From positions 77,982,291 through 78,046,290 of the forward strand of contig CM043948.1 of NCBI GenBank assembly GCA_014529385.2: 64,000 nucleotides of DNA, written 5' to 3'. Below are positions 9,942 through 20,222 of the stretch, piece after piece. Position 1 is the first letter of the stretch. Each line of letters starts with the position of its first letter. This DNA comes from Adiantum capillus-veneris. Lineage: Eukaryota; Streptophyta; Polypodiopsida; Polypodiales; Pteridaceae. Made by a program: the position numbers and the translations under genes. The notes under the pieces were generated by a model. That model ran no database searches, was not told the origin of the DNA, and worked only from the letters and a program-made list of their open reading frames with translations.

Positions 9942-10204
9942 ACCAAGAGGATTTGTACACACAATTAATCCCAATCACTAGACAAAATATATATATTATG
10001 GTAAGCACAAAACTACAATTCCAAAGAACAATTCGTAGCCTATTTGGTCAGCCAAGATTGAATGCCATTAACTCATCCATTAACCCTTTCATATTACCCA
10101 TGATACGATATGACCATAGCCTTGATGTTTTCATCTTCGTATTGTTTTGGCATTTTCTTTTGCGTTCTTTCTTTGTGTGTGTGAATGCAAGAGAGAAAGA
10201 GTGA
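9938..10204 (+). CDS. small protein B, LFG-RL-ILP family (in LTR a)
   Basis: The ORF is 88 aa and starts at the ATG overlapping the previous stop. The core reads STKLQFQRT, SLFGQPRLNAI, NPFILPMIRY, SLDVFIFVLF. A hydrophobic stretch (about residues 66-82, FIFVLFWHFLLRSFFVCV) could span a membrane, followed by the basic tail NAREKE. The protein is identical in all three LTR copies, with only one silent base difference noticed by eye. Function unknown; apparently a tandem paralogue of protein A. Confidence 0.55.
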   Translation: MNQEDLYTQLIPITRQNIYIMVSTKLQFQRTIRSLFGQPRLNAINSSINPFILPMIRYDHSLDVFIFVLFWHFLLRSFFVCVNAREKE

Positions 10205-10357
10205 GTCTTCTCTGATTGCACTTCTTTCCAAACCCTAGTCTTCATGGCGTCTATGGTTTAACTCCTTCATATAGTTTTTGTTGAGTTCTCTCACAAACTC
10301 TCACAGCCATAAGCCCGGTGCTTTCGTGGCAAGACCGCAAATTTCTCAACATATTTT

Positions 10358-10375
10358 TGGTGAACCCGACGTGAA
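10358..10375 (+). promoter_or_regulatory. primer-binding-site-like sequence (copy a)
   Basis: TGGTGAACCCGACGTGAA lies six nt after the LTR end and 30 nt before the gag ATG. I cannot name the matching tRNA. The same site follows LTR b at 12618. Confidence 0.5.
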
Positions 10376-10404
10376 TCTGCTAGGGTGAGAGTTTGTGGGT
10401 AACC

Positions 10405-10590
10405 ATGGGTGATCATGCTGAGCAACAGGGTATGCATTTTGACCCAGCAACAATGCAAATGTTTCAAGCATTTGCAATGTTCATGCAACAACAACATGCT
10501 ACTGAAAGAAGAGAGATTTCAGCAACGAAGGCCATACAAGTGGTCGTCAATAGAATGGATCAGTTCAATGGCAAAGATGTAACCAAGTAA
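10405..10590 (+). pseudogene. gag: gag N-terminal fragment (copy a)
   Basis: It begins MGDHAEQQG and follows the gag of copy b for about 60 codons to DVTK. It is cut at TAACCAAGT, which is duplicated, and LTR b begins at 10599. Confidence 0.75.
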
Positions 10591-11982
10591 CCAAGTGCTG
10601 TGACACGTACATAGTGGGAACGCATGCTACAAGATCTATCTTGTATTTTTTTAGATACATAATTATATTTTCTATAGTGTACATATGCATATTTAAGTAT
10701 AATAATAAGCCTTCTATCTCATCCTATTATTTTTCTCAAGGGTAACATATCCTTACTTTACCATCAAAAAATACTATGGGAAAAGCATCAATAGCTCCGC
10801 CTCTTTAACTTGGGGCAAAAAGCATTGATTCTTTATTTCTACTATTTCATTATCATCTCACACCCTAGCTAGATCCTATATCTAGGGTAAACTCCAATAT
10901 ATATATATTCTATGTATTTTTTATACTTTTCTTATATTTCTTTTTAAATAGCTACTAGGAGAGAATCAAATCCTAGTGGGACACTAGGTGGCATGATTTC
11001 AAAGATACACTTATTTTAATGCATTATTGCAAGCATGATTACAAAACTTTGTCAAGGATCAATGTCATGCTTTCATATGGCATGAGGTGTCCTTTGGAAT
11101 CAAATGAAAGTTTAGGCTAAGGAGACCACATGAAGACTTTTGCTGCCATAAATGGATCCTATTTTGATGAATTTTTTACACAAAGTTCCAATCCGAATTG
11201 GAAAACGATTTTCAAATGAAAATCTTAGCTAATGAGCTGAAGTTTTTGCCCATATTTTTACTTGTTTATTTGGAGCCACGGTTGAGGAGATATGATCAAA
11301 ATACTGGACCCCAGTCTGCCCACATCATGTAGGGACAGCTCATTTCCAACTTTTCCAATACCTGTTCACACTGGCTTCTCTCTTCTTGTGTAAACCCTTG
11401 GGGGTTCCCTTCACCTATAAAAGGGGACCTCTTCTTCCTTGGAAGGAACTCAAGCATTCAAGCCATTGATGAGAGGAATTCTTGAGGGAGTGAGTAGTAA
11501 TGCCTAATTGTACTTAGCCATTAACATAAGCCCAAGCCTACACTTTCTCCTAGAGGGAGACTAGCCATTCTTGCAACAAGCTAACCTTGGAAGATCAACT
11601 CTAATCAAAGAAGTTCTTGCACTTGGTGTATCAATCAAAGTGGAATTATCCACTCTTCTTCTCTCTCCATCAATAATGGTGCCAAAGGGTTTGTCAAGTA
11701 AGATGTGTTCTACATTGATGTTTTCTTGATTTCTTGTTGTTTTCTTTTTCATCTCTAATCCAACATATATATATATATATATATCTAATATTATCTCCTT
11801 AACCAAATCTATCTCTCTCACTCTTAGTAAATCATCCTCTCTACAAATTTTAGGTTCTCTTTGCTACAGGTACATCTCTCCCCGCAGTATCCTTATTGTC
11901 TACGGGCAAGAATAGGGCTTGGGAGAGAAAATTCTCATCTCTTCACTTCTCTTGTATCTACATTTCTCACATACTATCCTAG

Positions 11983-12201
11983 ATGAATACTTCACATGAT
12001 GATCATTTCTATCGCTTTCACTCTGTACAATCTATTAGAATTAACGTATGGATTAGCCGTAAAATACACTTTCAACAATGTATAGTGTTTCTCTTTGGCC
12101 TTGAAAGGCTCAATGAAATACTTCTATCACCGGATCCCATCATTCTACCTATCATAGACTATAATTTTTCTTTTGATGTAAGCGTAGTTATCTTGCTATG
12201 A
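11983..12201 (+). CDS. small protein A (in LTR b)
   Basis: A 72-aa copy of the ORF at 9723 with a handful of replacements (NP to TS near the start, S to W, R to I, P to L, L to I). The frame, the length and the ATGA overlap with the next ORF are kept. Confidence 0.5.
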   Translation: MNTSHDDHFYRFHSVQSIRINVWISRKIHFQQCIVFLFGLERLNEILLSPDPIILPIIDYNFSFDVSVVILL

Positions 12202-12464
12202 ACCAAGAGGATTTGTACACACAATTAATCCCAATCACTAGACAAAATATATATATTATGGTAAGCACAAAACTACAATTCCAAAGAACAATTCGTAGCC
12301 TATTTGGTCAGCCAAGATTGAATGCCATTAACTCATCCATTAACCCTTTCATATTACCCATGATACGATATGACCATAGCCTTGATGTTTTCATCTTCGT
12401 ATTGTTTTGGCATTTTCTTTTGCGTTCTTTCTTTGTGTGTGTGAATGCAAGAGAGAAAGAGTGA
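12198..12464 (+). CDS. small protein B (in LTR b)
   Basis: An 88-aa copy, identical in protein sequence to the ORF at 9938, starting in the ATGA overlap. Confidence 0.5.
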   Translation: MNQEDLYTQLIPITRQNIYIMVSTKLQFQRTIRSLFGQPRLNAINSSINPFILPMIRYDHSLDVFIFVLFWHFLLRSFFVCVNAREKE

Positions 12465-12664
12465 GTCTTCTCTGATTGCACTTCTTTCCAAACCCTAGTC
12501 TTCATGGCATCTATGGTTTAACTCCTTCATATAGTTTTTGTTGAGTTCTCTCACAAACTCTCACAGCCATAAGCCTGGTGCTTTCGTGGCAAGACCGCAA
12601 ATTTCTCAACATATTTTTGGTGAACCCGACGTGAATCTGCTAGGGTGAGAGTTTGTGGGTAACC

Positions 12665-13672
12665 ATGGGTGATCATGTTGAGCAACAGGGTATGCATTTT
12701 GACCCAGCAACAATGCAAATGTTTCAAGCATTTGCAATGTTCATGCAACAACAACATGCTACTGAAAGAAGGGAGATTTCAGCAACGAAGGCCATACAAG
12801 CGGTCATCAACAGAATGGATCAGTTCAATGGCAAAGATGTAACCAAGTACTTACCCGAGTATGTGAAGGAGATGGAGCTGCATCGCGTGTCAGAAGGTGA
12901 GATGATTCAAAGCTTTGAGCTAGTTGTTGCTCCAGAAATTAGGGAACATGTTAGGGCAATTAAAGATGGGCATGGGAGAAATTGGAAAGAACTCAAAGTA
13001 GCTTTAAAGGAGGAATATTTCATGGAGGAATCGGAGAGAGTGACCAAAAGGACATTCTTAGAATGGGTAGTCAAGCCAAAGCAAGGACTATCAATAACAG
13101 AGCTACTTAGGGAATTTGAGCGGCGCTATGCACAACTCACTAGGACAGAAAGGGCCACACTAGATGAAGAGAAGACAGATCTTTTCTTACAAGCTGCAGG
13201 TAAAGAGTTTCAAGAAAATTTGGAGCTTCTTCTTGAAGATAAAGATGCTGAGCAAGGACTAAAGACCGACTGGAAGGAGGTTGAAGGTGCTGTCTCACTG
13301 CTTGCCAAACGACAAAGAAGAAGGGACAAGATGGTAGTAAACACTACAAGTCCTTCCACCTCAACTTCTGACAAAATGGTAAAGCCTACTTTTATCGCTC
13401 CTATGTTTGATGAGTCCATGCTAGATGAGCTTGTGAAGGGGATGCGTGACTTGAAGGTGAAGTTTGCAAATCTTGAAGAAAAAGGCCAACCATCAGGGCC
13501 ACTTCCTAGGCAAAGACAACAGCCCAAAGAAGGGTTTGTTAATAGATGTATTTGGTGTGATAGTACAGACCATGTAAGAAGGGATTGTGATGATTTTAGT
13601 GATGCTTTGTCAAAAGATGTTGTCTTTTTTAAGGATAGTAAAATCCACTTAAGATGCTATAATGGGGTCTAA
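12665..13672 (+). CDS. gag: Gag polyprotein of the compound LTR element (copy b)
   Basis: About 335 aa from ATG 12665 (MGDHVEQQG), 30 nt past the PBS-like site. A glutamine/methionine-rich N-terminus is followed by a helical capsid-like region (FNGKDVTKYLPEYVKEMEL ... KELKVALKEEYF ... LLREFERRYAQLTRTERATL). A basic stretch KRQRRRDK and a CCHC zinc knuckle (CIWCDSTDHVRRDC, near 13549-13590) come after. The style differs from the Gag at 802-2738. The ORF ends TAA at 13670, overlapping an ATG in the +1 frame at 13663. It would form the particle shell and bind RNA. Confidence 0.8.
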   Translation: MGDHVEQQGMHFDPATMQMFQAFAMFMQQQHATERREISATKAIQAVINRMDQFNGKDVTKYLPEYVKEMELHRVSEGEMIQSFELVVAPEIREHVRAIKDGHGRNWKELKVALKEEYFMEESERVTKRTFLEWVVKPKQGLSITELLREFERRYAQLTRTERATLDEEKTDLFLQAAGKEFQENLELLLEDKDAEQGLKTDWKEVEGAVSLLAKRQRRRDKMVVNTTSPSTSTSDKMVKPTFIAPMFDESMLDELVKGMRDLKVKFANLEEKGQPSGPLPRQRQQPKEGFVNRCIWCDSTDHVRRDCDDFSDALSKDVVFFKDSKIHLRCYNGV

Positions 13673-14156
13673 TTTGCATCTTGAAAATGAAGTTGTGAAA
13701 GTTTTCTCTATGGAAATGTATCAAGTAATAGAAGCCTTTAAAGAAAGCCAAACAGTTGGCCCAGAAGTCCATGTTGAAACTAAATACAAGAGTGTAGCAA
13801 AGAAGGTGAAACCAGTAGCTTCACCCTTACCACCCAACAACAGGGAAAAGATTGAGCAAGCTTCTTTACAACCAAGTTTGAGGAATCCTAAAAAGATCGG
13901 GCATACCTTCACAAAAGAGTCCTTTCAAGAGTTGCAGATTGGTTGCGAGGAGTTTCTAACACAGGAGGAGACAAAGTGCTTCAAAGAAGTGCTTTCAAAG
14001 CATGGTAAGGATTTTGCATTTGAGCCACATGAGATAGGATGTGTTGATCCTTATATTGTAGCTCCTATCGTAATTTTCACAATACCTATAAAAGGGGACC
14101 TCTTCTTCCTTGGAAGGAACTCAAGCATTCAAGCCATTGATGAGAGGAATTCTTGA
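13663..14156 (+). pseudogene. pre-RT segment fused into LTR c
   Basis: This ORF begins within the last codons of gag, with an 11-nt overlap. It reads a spacer like that before RT in Ty3 polyproteins (EELQIGCEEFLTQEE-like, then HGKDFAFEPHEIGCVDPYIVAP). No protease signature (DSG or DTG) is seen between the zinc knuckle and this segment, so protease seems deleted. At about 14084 the frame runs into the TATA region of LTR c and stops at 14156. RT and later domains are gone. Confidence 0.6.
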
Positions 14157-14431
14157 GGGAGTGAGTAGTAATGCCTAATTGTACTTAGCCATTAACATAA
14201 GCCCAAGCCTACACTTTCTCCTAGAGGGAGACTAGCCATTCTTGCAACAAGCTAACCTTTGAAGATCAACTCTAATCAAAGAAGGTCTTGCACTTGGTGT
14301 ATCAATCAAAGTGGAATTATCCACTCTTCTTCTCTCTCCATCAATAAAGGTGCCAAAGGGTTTGTCAAGTAAGATGTGTTCTACATTGATGTTTTCTTGA
14401 TTTCTTGTTGTTTTCTTTTTCATCTTTAATC

Positions 14432-14463
<32 letters not shown>

Positions 14464-14660
14464 CTAATATTATCTCCTTAACCAAATCTATCTCTCTCAC
14501 TCTTAGTAAATCATCCTCTCTACAAAGTTTAGGTTCTCTTTGCTACAGGTACATCTCTCCCCGCAGATCCTTATTGTCTACGGGCAAGAATAGGGCTTGG
14601 GAGGGAAAATTCTCATCTCTTCACTTCTCTTGTATCTACATTTCTCACATACTATCCTAG

Positions 14661-14879
14661 ATGAATAATCCACATGATGATCATTTCTATCGCTTTCACT
14701 CTGTACAATCTATTAGAATCAACGTATGGATTAGCCGTAAAATACACTTTCAACAATGTATAGTTTTTCTCTTTGGCCCTGAAAGGCTCAATGAAATACT
14801 TCTATCACCGGATCCCATCATACTACCTCTCATAGACTATAATTTTTCTTTTGATGTAAGCGTAGTTATCTTGCTATGA
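14661..14879 (+). CDS. small protein A (in LTR c)
   Basis: A 72-aa copy of the ORF at 9723, differing at three residues (N7D, S23W, R34I by eye). It keeps the ATGA junction. Confidence 0.5.
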   Translation: MNNPHDDHFYRFHSVQSIRINVWISRKIHFQQCIVFLFGPERLNEILLSPDPIILPLIDYNFSFDVSVVILL

Positions 14880-15142
14880 ACCAAGAGGATTTGTACACAC
14901 AATTAATCCCAATCACTAGACAAAATATATATATTATGGTAAGCACAAAACTACAATTCCAAAGAACAATTCGTAGCCTATTTGGTCAACCAAGATTGAA
15001 TGCCATTAACTCATCCATTAACCCTTTCATATTACCCATGATACGATATGACCATAGCCTTGATGTTTTCATCTTCGTATTGTTTTGGCATTTTCTTTTG
15101 CGTTCTTTCTTTGTGTGTGTGAATGCAAGAGAGAAAGAGTGA
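14876..15142 (+). CDS. small protein B (in LTR c)
   Basis: An 88-aa copy, protein identical to the other two; one synonymous change (CAG to CAA in FGQPRL). Confidence 0.5.
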   Translation: MNQEDLYTQLIPITRQNIYIMVSTKLQFQRTIRSLFGQPRLNAINSSINPFILPMIRYDHSLDVFIFVLFWHFLLRSFFVCVNAREKE

Positions 15143-15290
15143 GTCTTCTTTGATTGCACTTCTTTCCAAACCCTAGTCTTCATGGCATCTATGGTTTAAC
15201 TCCTTCATATAGTTTTTGTTGAGTTCTCTCACAAACTCTCACAGCCATAAGCCCGGTGCTTTCCTGGCAAGACCGCAAATGTTTCGACAA

Positions 15291-16560
15291 CGTGATCTAT
15301 GAGACCAATCCATGCTCGCGAATAAGCTTTTGGAATTGTAACTGCTATCCAGGGAATGCGGGAATTGGCATTGATGAGCTCACCAATGACTTTGATGTGA
15401 TACTTCTTGTCGAAACATGGGAGCATGATGCGCAACGGATTCTTGGATTTGACAAATATGATGTGCATTCTTTGATGTGGATCAAAATACAAAGCAACGT
15501 AGAGGCTAGGGAGGCATAGCATGTATGATAAAAAAGGGTTTGAAAGATGGTTCCATTGTCAAAGAAGATAAGTATGAACCCTACTTATGGCTGAAAATCA
15601 TCCCACCCAATGGTCAAGTCATATTTGTGGTTGGTTGCTACATTCCTCACTATGACTCCAACTTTTATGCTCGCTCGGATATGGATAGAGATCAGCCCTT
15701 TGTTAAACTAGAGGAGACATTTCTCATTACAAGGACCAAGGTGAAGTCATTATCTTTCGAGACATGAATGCTCGCACGAATACATTACAACATGACACAC
15801 AACAAGTTGACAAGAAGAATGGATGACTCATACATGTATAATCGAAGTTCTAATGATGCAAAAGAATTGGATCACTATGGAAAGTCATTTCTACATATGT
15901 GCAATAGTACTAGAATGCTCATTGCAAATGGTGTATCTTTATGGCAAGGCACCAATGACTTTACATGTAGAAAGCACAACGGTGATAGTGTGATCGACTA
16001 TATGTTGTTTTCGGAATCCAGTCTAGAATGCATACAAAGCTTTACACTTCGTGAATGGAATCCGGAATCGCATCATAGGATGCTATGTATATGACCTCAA
16101 GTGTGGTAAAATACCGGAGCATGTAGCCTCCAATCATGATGTGAATCGTTTGTACCTACGTCTAGACTTCAAACGAGCACCTATATATGTTGATATGGTG
16201 GACCAAATGTTAAGCATGACAGAGCATCAAGAGAGCCCAACATTAGAATGCAAGTGGAAAGTTTTCAAAGAAGTAATTTGTTGTTGTGCAAGGGAATGCT
16301 TTTTGATGAAACACATGTCTTGCAAAAGATCTAAGAAGGGCCCGGTAGCACCAAGAAGAAATGGTTCGACATGGAATGTAGTCAAGCCCAAAAAAACTTG
16401 CTAGGGTTGGATGCAAGCAAAGAAAAGGAAAGTTACTTGCAACATTCACACACACACAAAGCACTTATTCAAAAAACGAGGAGAAGGTGGGAAGTCAAAA
16501 AAAAAAATTCTTTTAGCGCAAGAGAAAGCACATGCATGTGGCAAGTTTTGACAAAATCTA
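15291..16560 (+). pseudogene. LINE ORF2, endonuclease and linker
   Basis: The apurinic-type endonuclease is recognisable: SFWNCNCYPGN (first Asn), ILLVETWEHDA (catalytic Glu), FVVGCYIPHYDSNF, and later NGDSVIDYMLFSE (the D-x-ML-like motif near the domain end). The domain nicks target DNA to prime reverse transcription. Several stops and frame shifts (about 15517, 15765, 16093) break it. The linker to RT includes RRRWEVKKK and a CA run. A paralogous scrap of the linker region lies at 36640-37065. Confidence 0.75.
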
Positions 16561-16590
16561 AAAGTCAAGTGTGTTGAGAGCTTTGGTGAC

Positions 16591-17977
16591 TTGACTCTTG
16601 AGGATATGTATATGCATTGCAGGAACCTCTATGAGCAACCCAATGTTGATAAGATGGAGTGTTGTAGCTCCCTCCCGTTTATGCCTCCCTTCTTTACCAT
16701 TGAAGATGTATGTTGCGCGCTTGAAAAAATTGATACCCGCATGGCAGGGGACATTCAAGGTGTCAAGGATGAAATGATTAAATGGACAAGCAAGAAAACA
16801 CGATATTGGATATGCGATATGTTTAACCTTGCACTTCAGCATGGCATGCCTCATGATTGGAGTGAAAATTGGATCAAACCTTTGCACAAAGGAGGAGATG
16901 TAAACAATGTGAACAACTATTGGACTATAATGGTTGGTTCTTTCATGGAAAATTTATTTGGATGTATCATGGACATGAAGATAAGTAAATAAGCTGCAAA
17001 GAAAGGGAAACATGCGCTAGGCCAACCATGTTTTCAAAAGCATCATAGCACTATTGATCACCTTGTCACTCTTCGAGTTCTTATGAAACATCTCGATTGA
17101 AAGGAAAAAAGTTTTATTGTTGCTTTGTGGATTTCAAGAAAGCTTTTGACATGGTACCGCAAGGAAATCTTTGAAGACGTATGCAAAGCCTTCAAGTGCC
17201 GAGAGATTTTATGCATGCAGTCTTTTGCATCTACCAAAAAGTTATGCCAACTACATATGGGAGATGGAATTTCATAATGTTTTGCAAGCACCATTAGTGT
17301 CAAACAAGGATGCCCAGTTTCCCCAACCCTCTTTGGGCTAATCATTGATAAATTGAAATGCATGGTTCTTGAGTTTATGCAACAAGAAGTCACATAAGTG
17401 GTTAACATCGGAAATGCGGTGATCATGCTTTTGCTTTATGCGGATGATGTAGTGCTCTTGGCACATACCTTAGAAGATGCACTAAACTTATGAGTGTCTT
17501 GGAACGCTTTTGCCTACATAGCGGGCTGATTGTGAATGGATCCAAAACCAAGGTTATGCTTGTAAAGACCCTCAATGATGAAAATCCATGCATTGTATAC
17601 AGCAATGAGCAACTTGAAGTGGTAGATAGCTTCAAGTACCTTGGCCTTGAGGTTCCATTCAATCATAGCTGGAAGGATTTCACAATGCGTTGTCTGGAAG
17701 CCGGAAAGAGGGCTTATTATGCATTTGAGAACATGTGCAATGCTGGAGAGATCAAGTGTTGGGCTCTCAAAAAGTACCTCTTTGACACATTGGTGACACC
17801 GGTGCTTCTTTATGGAGTGGAGGTGTGGGGTGGTAGCATCGGGATGTCTACTTGGAAAGAGTTTTGAGAATGTCCAAAAGCGTTTTCTCACCAACTTTCT
17901 CCAAGTCAAGACACAAACACCCTACATGCTCTTACTTCTTGAGTCTCGATCGCTTCTCATCGAGGTCTTGGGCATGT
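16591..17977 (+). pseudogene. LINE ORF2, reverse transcriptase
   Basis: RT motifs appear in order: DWSENWIKPLHKGGD, a frame change near 16990, KAFDMVP (17140-17160), SVKQGCPVSPTLFGLIID (about 17293-17350), and the catalytic YADD at 17437-17448 (LLYADDVVLLAH). SKTKVMLV and FKYLGLEVP follow. The YADD core is intact, but stops and shifts near 16990, 17396 and 17490 disable the ORF. The coding sequence stops at 17977, where the LARD LTR starts, and resumes at 35697. Confidence 0.85.
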
Positions 17978-18780
17978 TGTTGGAGGGTTTCCGCGTAGCT
18001 CAATCCACCGACATAATGTCAAACCAATGGATCGATAACCCGGCTAGTGCATGAAGGCATGGAATCACTAGAAGTGCAAGAAGAGGATCCTAATCAAGAG
18101 AGTTAAGAAGAAGAGAAAGCTATGAAGAAGGCTAATCACTCAATGCCTACTCTTTAATCTCAACAATCTCAACAATGCCTACTCTTTAATCTTCTTTAAT
18201 CTCAACAATCAAGAGGACAATGGGTGCACACTCTCATCAATCAAAAGCTCAATGAGCTCACAAATAAAGTAAAAGTGAAGATAAATGAGAGAGGGAAACA
18301 CTAATTAGAGACTAATCAATGCTTAACTACACACCATAAACACAATTCACAAAGAGAAAGAAGAACAAGAGCACTTAGCTTTTCATTGCATGCCATAGAA
18401 ATTAGGTGAGCACAAGAGGAAGCTCCAACTCCAAACATCTTCACCTTTATCTTCTCTACAAGCTTTCCATGAAAGTTATCTCACATGAGGATCCCTAAAA
18501 AATGACCTAACTTTCACTTTTATACCTAGGGCATAAAAAACATGTCCGGCCGCCCATGAGATGCATAGAATTGTGTGCATCTCTATAGCTCCTAGGCATC
18601 ATGGTAACATCAAATATACAAGTTGTAACTCATGTAGAGCCCATAAATATGTCAAAAGTACATATACAAAATGATGTGTCTGTCAAAAAATGAAGCAATG
18701 TATGATAATACTTCATAAGCATATGCTAAAAGTAGCATAGCTGAAGGTCATATGCTACTTTGTGTTTGCGCTGCCAAACA
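17978..18780 (-). repeat. 3' LTR of the LARD-like element
   Basis: About 803 bp. Read on the minus strand it starts TGTTTGGCAGC and ends ACCCTCCAACA. It matches 34905-35696 with scattered changes and a small local duplication (CTCAACAATGCCTACTCTTTAAT) near 18165. Confidence 0.85.
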
Positions 18781-18793
18781 CTGCCCCCCTCCT
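18781..18793 (-). promoter_or_regulatory. polypurine tract of the LARD-like element
   Basis: The minus strand reads AGGAGGGGGGCAG, directly abutting the LTR start. Confidence 0.75.
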
Positions 18794-20222
18794 AAGAGTT
18801 GTCGTCCTTGACAAAGCCTTGTCGTGGTAGATGCTATGTGAAGAATGGACCTGAAAAAGAAAAAGGCAATGAGGTAGCAAGCTGAATCATATGGAAATAA
18901 AGCATAAAGGAAAGGCAAATCATGTATGCGGTAATGAATGAATACAAATAATTATGGAATGCTACACTGCCATTAAGGACAAATAAATTGCACTTGCTGA
19001 AATTAATTAATCAAAAGTTTTGGGCTTATGGATGAGTCTATCAATTAGTTAACTACAACTAAAGGTTAAAACAATTACTCTAGTACTAGCTAAGTTAGAA
19101 ATATTATCTAAATGTAAGATTCCCTATTTATGTTTTTTAGCTTTGATTAGCTTACTAACTCTCACAACTCGGAACAAAAGCTTGAATTTTTTACTTGAAG
19201 CTCAATGGAAGTCTTTTTCATGTCTTTTTTTCTTTCTTTTCATTTTTCTTTTCTTTTGTTTTGTTTTTTTCCCTTTTTAAAACATGTGTGTTTATTTTGT
19301 ATCCCTGGGGCTTTTTGCTTCTCAAAGAAAAGCGCTCACACTGGGAACCTCTAGGACTCTAATACCATAGGCAATACAATGAGGCTGGGATTTCTCTTCC
19401 AACTTTTTCTTCCATTTCCTTTGTATTCTCACTAGTGGTCGTTGTTGTTTGAGTGAGCAAGCCTCTCTATGATTAAAACACTCCTAAGGTCTCAAACACT
19501 CAAATAATATTTCCAACTAAAACTAGTGGTAAAGTGTGGTTAACCTAAAGTCACAATCTCCTAACATCAAGGCTCATCAATAAGATTAAACTTAAGGTCA
19601 ATTAACTAAAGCAAAGACAAGTTTATACATCTTTAATGGAAGATAAAAAAACATATCTAAATGCACTCGATCAAACCATGGAATAGAACAATCAGCAAAC
19701 ATAAATTGCCACAAACATAAATCTCCGCAAACATAAATCATGGAAAGTAGTACACCTAGAGATATGTGCTGCATATCCTCAATAGACAAGGAAGAAAACA
19801 TGTGAAGCTGAAACTCGAGATGTCCATGCTGTGTGAAAGCTAAAGTCCATCTATGGTGCAAAATCATAAACAAAACACTACCACCTAGAAAGGTATGTCA
19901 GCATAGAAGTGGAAGTTTTATTACCTAAACACAAATAAAAATAAATCCTAAACTAAGGTCTCAAAACTAGATGTCTAGAGGGAAAAAACCGAAAGGGAAA
20001 AAAGTGCCTCTAGCATATGTTCATGTATCGAGTGCACCATAGTCAATCTGTACAAGTCAAGGGTCTGGTGCAACTAGGAGGGATAAGAGAAATCTCTCCA
20101 AAAAATAAAACTTGTAGTCTCCTAGCTCTCTCTATAATGGTCATCAACTGGCTAGCAGCTAGCTCCATGTCAATGGTAGAATCTATAGCACAACTAATGG
20201 ATCTAGGGATAACATCAATCTG
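18794..20222 (-). other. 3' untranslated region of the LARD-like element
   Basis: Non-coding. A block at about 19000-19640 read on the minus strand aligns with plus-strand 56530-57200: shared GATGAGCCTTGA, TTAGGAGA, GTGACTTTAGGTTAAC, CACTAGTGAGAATAC and GTCCTAGAGGTTCC. A pyrimidine tract lies at 19200-19280. No other gene seen. Confidence 0.6.

Larger units (their letters stand above)
8337..10351 (+). repeat. LTR a
   Basis: The LTR starts TGTGACATG and ends CTCAACA. Its start matches LTR b at 10599, and the end is followed by a PBS-like site. It is about 2.0 kb with a TATA box at 9156, an AT microsatellite near 9500, and the two small ORFs in its downstream half. The U3 part shares a 200-bp block with the preceding Tat-type element. 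Confidence 0.75.
10599..12611 (+). repeat. LTR b
   Basis: A near-identical copy of LTR a (2013 bp), starting TGTGACACG and ending CTCAACA, with PBS-like TGGTGAACCCGACG at 12618. The TATA box lies at about 11416. Confidence 0.75.
8336..15289 (+). mobile_element. compound LTR element: three head-to-tail partial copies in the LINE
   Basis: Three copies of one LTR family follow each other in the same direction: LTR a (8337-10351) plus the start of gag, LTR b (10599-12611) plus gag, and LTR c (14084-15289) from the TATA box onward. Flanking LINE sequence shows a CGTG repeat (TCGTG at 8331, ACGTG at 15290), consistent with one insertion. The simplest history is a second copy landing in gag of the first near 10590, followed by a deletion joining its pol region to the last LTR. 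PR, RT and INT are absent. Confidence 0.7.
14084..15289 (+). repeat. LTR c (5'-truncated at the TATA box)
   Basis: Matches LTR a and b from ACCTATAAAAG onward and ends TTTCGACA at 15289, where LINE sequence resumes. It has a longer AT microsatellite (about 14435-14463). Confidence 0.75.
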
